The notes beneath the pieces are model-generated. The model did no database searches and had not been told where the DNA came from. It was given only the letters and a program-made list of their open reading frames with translations. From the NCBI GenBank assembly GCA_017464225.1, contig JAFUDW010000153.1:1-7529 (forward strand): a DNA stretch of 7,529 nucleotides, written 5' to 3'. This DNA comes from Clostridia bacterium (GTDB lineage: Bacteria; Bacillota_A; Clostridia; Christensenellales; Aristaeellaceae). A program made the translations under genes and the position numbers. This document shows positions 5,665 to 7,529 of the stretch, piece after piece (position 1 is the first letter of the stretch; every line of letters starts with the position of its first letter).

Positions 5665-7308
5665 ATGCAGAAGAAAACCCGCCGCAGCCTGATCACGCTT
5701 TTGCTGTGCGCGTTGGCGCTGGCGTTTACGGCCTTTGTGTTTGCGCCCATTGAACAGTACATGCTCAATCAGTCTGAAATGTGGTTCAACCTGGGCGATA
5801 TCGCGCCGCTTTCGCTGCTGTGCTTCGCGCTGCTCGCGGCGCTGCTCACCGGCATCGGCATGCTGCTGCCCGCCAAGGCCCGCCGAGCGTACACCGCCGT
5901 GCTTCTGGGGCTGACGGTCTGCCTGTATTTGCAGGGCAACTTTATCAATCCCGATTACGGCGAATTGGACGGCCGAGCGGTGCGCTGGGAGGATTATAAA
6001 GTCTACGCCGTGATCGATACGCTGTTCTGGATCGCCGTGCCGGTGGGGCTGGCGGCGTTCGCCATCAAAAAGGGCAAGCTGTTCCGCACGGCAGCCCGGG
6101 GCGTGGCGGCAGCGCTGATCGTGATCCAGGCCGTTACGCTGGCCGCCGTGCTGCTGACCCATCCCATTGAAAACAAGCGCGGCAGCTGGATCGTTTCGGA
6201 TAAGGACCAGTTCATGCTGGGCAGCGAGGCCAATACCGTGATGTTTGTGGTGGACGCCTGCGATACCACCTATATCCCCCGCATCCAGGCCGAGGACCCC
6301 GACGCGCTGGAGCCGCTGGACGGCTTCACCTATTACAGCGATTACAGCGGCGCTTACAGTAAAACCAAGATGGGCCTGCCCTTTACGCTGACGATGCACT
6401 GGTATGAGAACGATGAGACCATAGAGGATTATATTGAGCGGTGCTACGACGGCGTGCCGCTGTATGCGGCGCTGTCCGGCGCGGGCTGGGATATCCGCCT
6501 GTACACCGCCGAAACTTATATGTCCTCGCATATGATCGGCCAGGCCGAAAACGTGATCTCCTCCCAGCTTACCGTGGGCTCCTATCCGAAGCTGTTTGGC
6601 AAAATGATGGAATTTGTGGGCTTCCGCTACGCGCCGCACCTGCTCAAGCCGCAGTTTGTATTCTACAGCGGCGAGTTTGGCTTCTATAAGGCCGCCGAGG
6701 GCGACGATCAGCCATACTTCAAGGATAACTTCATTTTCCAGGGCAAGCTGAGCGCCGAGAGCCTCCGCCTGGGCGACGGCAAGCAGTTTATCGTATACCA
6801 TATCAACGGCAGCCACCTGCCCTGCAATATGGATGAAAACGGCCTCAATGTTGGCAACTGGAACACCACGGCCACGGAACAGACCAAAGGCGTGCTGCGC
6901 ACCATCATCGGCCCTTACCTGGAGCAGATGAAAGCGCTGGGCGTATACGACAGCGCCAATATCATCATCACCGCCGACCATGGCCGCTTTGACGAGGGGC
7001 CCTCGTCCCCCGTGATGCTGCTGAAACCGGCTTTCGCCCATGGCGAGATCCAGGAGAATACCGCCATGACCGGTGTGGCCGATCTGCACGCCACGCTGAT
7101 GAAGCTCTGCGGCTTTGAAACCGAAGGCGAAGCCATCTATGAAATCGACCCCGCCGCGGAGCGTACCCGCCGCTACCTCTATTATCCCACCACCCGCCAG
7201 AACGGCGGCACCCTGCCCCCGCTGACCGAATACCATGTGGAGCGCGGACAGCAGTTTGTGCCCACAGGCGAAGTGCTGGAGGGCGGGAAGGAGAATATCA
7301 TCCGCTAA
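5665..7308 (+). CDS. LTA synthase-like membrane sulfatase/alkaline phosphatase-superfamily protein
   Basis: A 547-residue protein from the ATG at 5665. Five hydrophobic segments (about 8-28, 49-69, 75-93, 113-134, 143-164) precede a large outer domain from about residue 190, the topology of LtaS. The outer domain has the superfamily landmarks in order: TVMFVVDACDTT with metal-ligand candidate D197; a loop SGAYSKTKMGLP where T234, 37 residues on, sits where the nucleophile is expected; HINGSHLP (H379, H384), like the GxH motif of LTA synthases and phosphoethanolamine transferases; and TADHG (D438, H439), the second metal site. Such enzymes move phosphoglycerol or phosphoethanolamine groups onto surface polymers, or cleave sulfate or phosphate esters. 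I cannot assign the substrate and would not call it ltaS. It stands alone, divergent from the LRR gene, with its own promoter and a terminator downstream. All core residues are present, so it is likely active. Confidence 0.88.
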   Translation: MQKKTRRSLITLLLCALALAFTAFVFAPIEQYMLNQSEMWFNLGDIAPLSLLCFALLAALLTGIGMLLPAKARRAYTAVLLGLTVCLYLQGNFINPDYGELDGRAVRWEDYKVYAVIDTLFWIAVPVGLAAFAIKKGKLFRTAARGVAAALIVIQAVTLAAVLLTHPIENKRGSWIVSDKDQFMLGSEANTVMFVVDACDTTYIPRIQAEDPDALEPLDGFTYYSDYSGAYSKTKMGLPFTLTMHWYENDETIEDYIERCYDGVPLYAALSGAGWDIRLYTAETYMSSHMIGQAENVISSQLTVGSYPKLFGKMMEFVGFRYAPHLLKPQFVFYSGEFGFYKAAEGDDQPYFKDNFIFQGKLSAESLRLGDGKQFIVYHINGSHLPCNMDENGLNVGNWNTTATEQTKGVLRTIIGPYLEQMKALGVYDSANIIITADHGRFDEGPSSPVMLLKPAFAHGEIQENTAMTGVADLHATLMKLCGFETEGEAIYEIDPAAERTRRYLYYPTTRQNGGTLPPLTEYHVERGQQFVPTGEVLEGGKENIIR

Positions 7309-7349
7309 ACCCTGATGAAAGATGTACGCCTAAAAGCAAGGATTTAGCA

Positions 7350-7384
7350 GGGGAAACGATAAGGGCCTCCGTATCCGGAGGCCC
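7350..7384 (+). repeat. AACGATAAGGG hairpin unit (copy 3), 3' of the LtaS-like gene
   Basis: GGGG, then AACGATAAGGG (7355-7365), which enters a perfect 9-bp stem: GGGCCTCCG (7363-7371) with CGGAGGCCC (7376-7384), loop TATC. It starts 46 nt after the stop codon at 7308, in the sense direction, like the unit after the oxidoreductase operon. No U-tract follows the stem; the true terminator comes next. Confidence 0.7.
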
Positions 7385-7391
7385 TCTGCGG

Positions 7392-7428
7392 GGCTGTTGC
7401 ACTAACAAAAAGTGCAGCAGCCTCTTTT
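7392..7428 (+). terminator. Intrinsic terminator of the LtaS-like gene
   Basis: GGCTGTTGCACT (7392-7403) pairs over 12 bp, with one G-U pair, with AGTGCAGCAGCC (7411-7422) around a 7-nt A-rich loop, followed by TCTTTT. Together with the hairpin just before it, this makes a tandem 3' end for the gene stopping at 7308. On the minus strand the stem has only two T residues outside it, so the plus direction fits better. Confidence 0.75.
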
Positions 7429-7429
7429 A

Positions 7430-7529
7430 CATTAGAAAAAGAGAGAAATAGAGACCAATATCTTTCACATAACCATGGAAAATGGGCATACAAATAAGAC
7501 TGTCATGATTTTGGATTGGACTTTTCCGC
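7430..7529. other. AT-rich right edge, possible start of an unseen gene
   Basis: Base composition drops sharply in GC compared with the rest of the window. On the plus strand an ATG at 7475 opens a frame of 18 codons (MENGHTNKTVMILDWTFP) that runs off the edge without a stop. No good ribosome binding site precedes it. Two minus-strand frames are also open from the edge, ending near 7430 and 7470. None can be chosen from 100 bases. It may simply be intergenic DNA or the edge of acquired DNA. Confidence 0.25.

Noticed and set aside
5485..7236. 583-codon minus-strand open frame opposite the LtaS-like gene
   Set aside because: Runs through hairpin unit C and opposite a gene with intact catalytic motifs; composition is typical of antisense frames.
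7391..7422. Terminal inverted repeat of an insertion sequence
   Set aside because: The motif forms a compact stem with an A-rich loop and a T-tract directly after a gene, which a terminator explains better. No transposase is visible within the remaining 107 bases, so an IS cannot be supported.

Overview
The window looks like a chromosomal piece of an anaerobic, high-GC member of the Clostridia (Firmicutes), probably gut-associated. This is inferred from strong AAGGAGG-type ribosome binding sites, near-consensus housekeeping promoters with short leaders, a GlpA-like flavoprotein pair of the type common in Clostridia, a BspA-type leucine-rich repeat surface protein and a five-helix LtaS-like membrane enzyme. 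I cannot name a species. There is no rRNA, tRNA, CRISPR array or complete transposase gene.

Layout. Positions 1-262 hold one copy (A) of a hairpin-rich intergenic repeat. Positions 308-3059 (minus strand) hold a two-gene operon: a GlpA/LhgO-like FAD oxidoreductase with a C-terminal BFD-type [2Fe-2S] site, overlapped by 11 nt by a second FAD/NAD(P)-dependent oxidoreductase. Upstream on the same strand, 3135-4859 encodes an exported BspA-like leucine-rich repeat protein behind a perfect TTGACA-17-TATAAT promoter. The oxidoreductase operon has its own promoter in the 75-nt gap after the LRR gene, and no terminator is visible between them, so read-through is plausible. Positions 4860-5664 are an 805-base divergent intergenic region. 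It carries an inverted copy (B) of the repeat, a series of hairpins including a 59-nt one, and a further hairpin unit (C). Positions 5665-7308 (plus strand) encode a five-TM alkaline phosphatase/sulfatase-superfamily enzyme related to lipoteichoic acid synthases, followed by another hairpin unit (D) and an intrinsic terminator. The last 100 bases are AT-rich and may hold the start of a gene that runs off the edge.

How the parts work together. The two flavoproteins probably form one redox enzyme that oxidises a small hydroxy-acid or polyol phosphate, most likely glycerol 3-phosphate. The LRR protein and the LtaS-like enzyme are both cell-surface functions. Any link between them and the oxidoreductases is unproven.

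The least ordinary content is the intergenic DNA. A mosaic repeat family swaps hairpin modules at fixed internal points. An exact 11-mer, AACGATAAGGG, begins a hairpin three times, plus one 9/11 variant; two exact copies lie 46 and 47 nt after stop codons in the sense direction. I found no convincing new multi-gene system.
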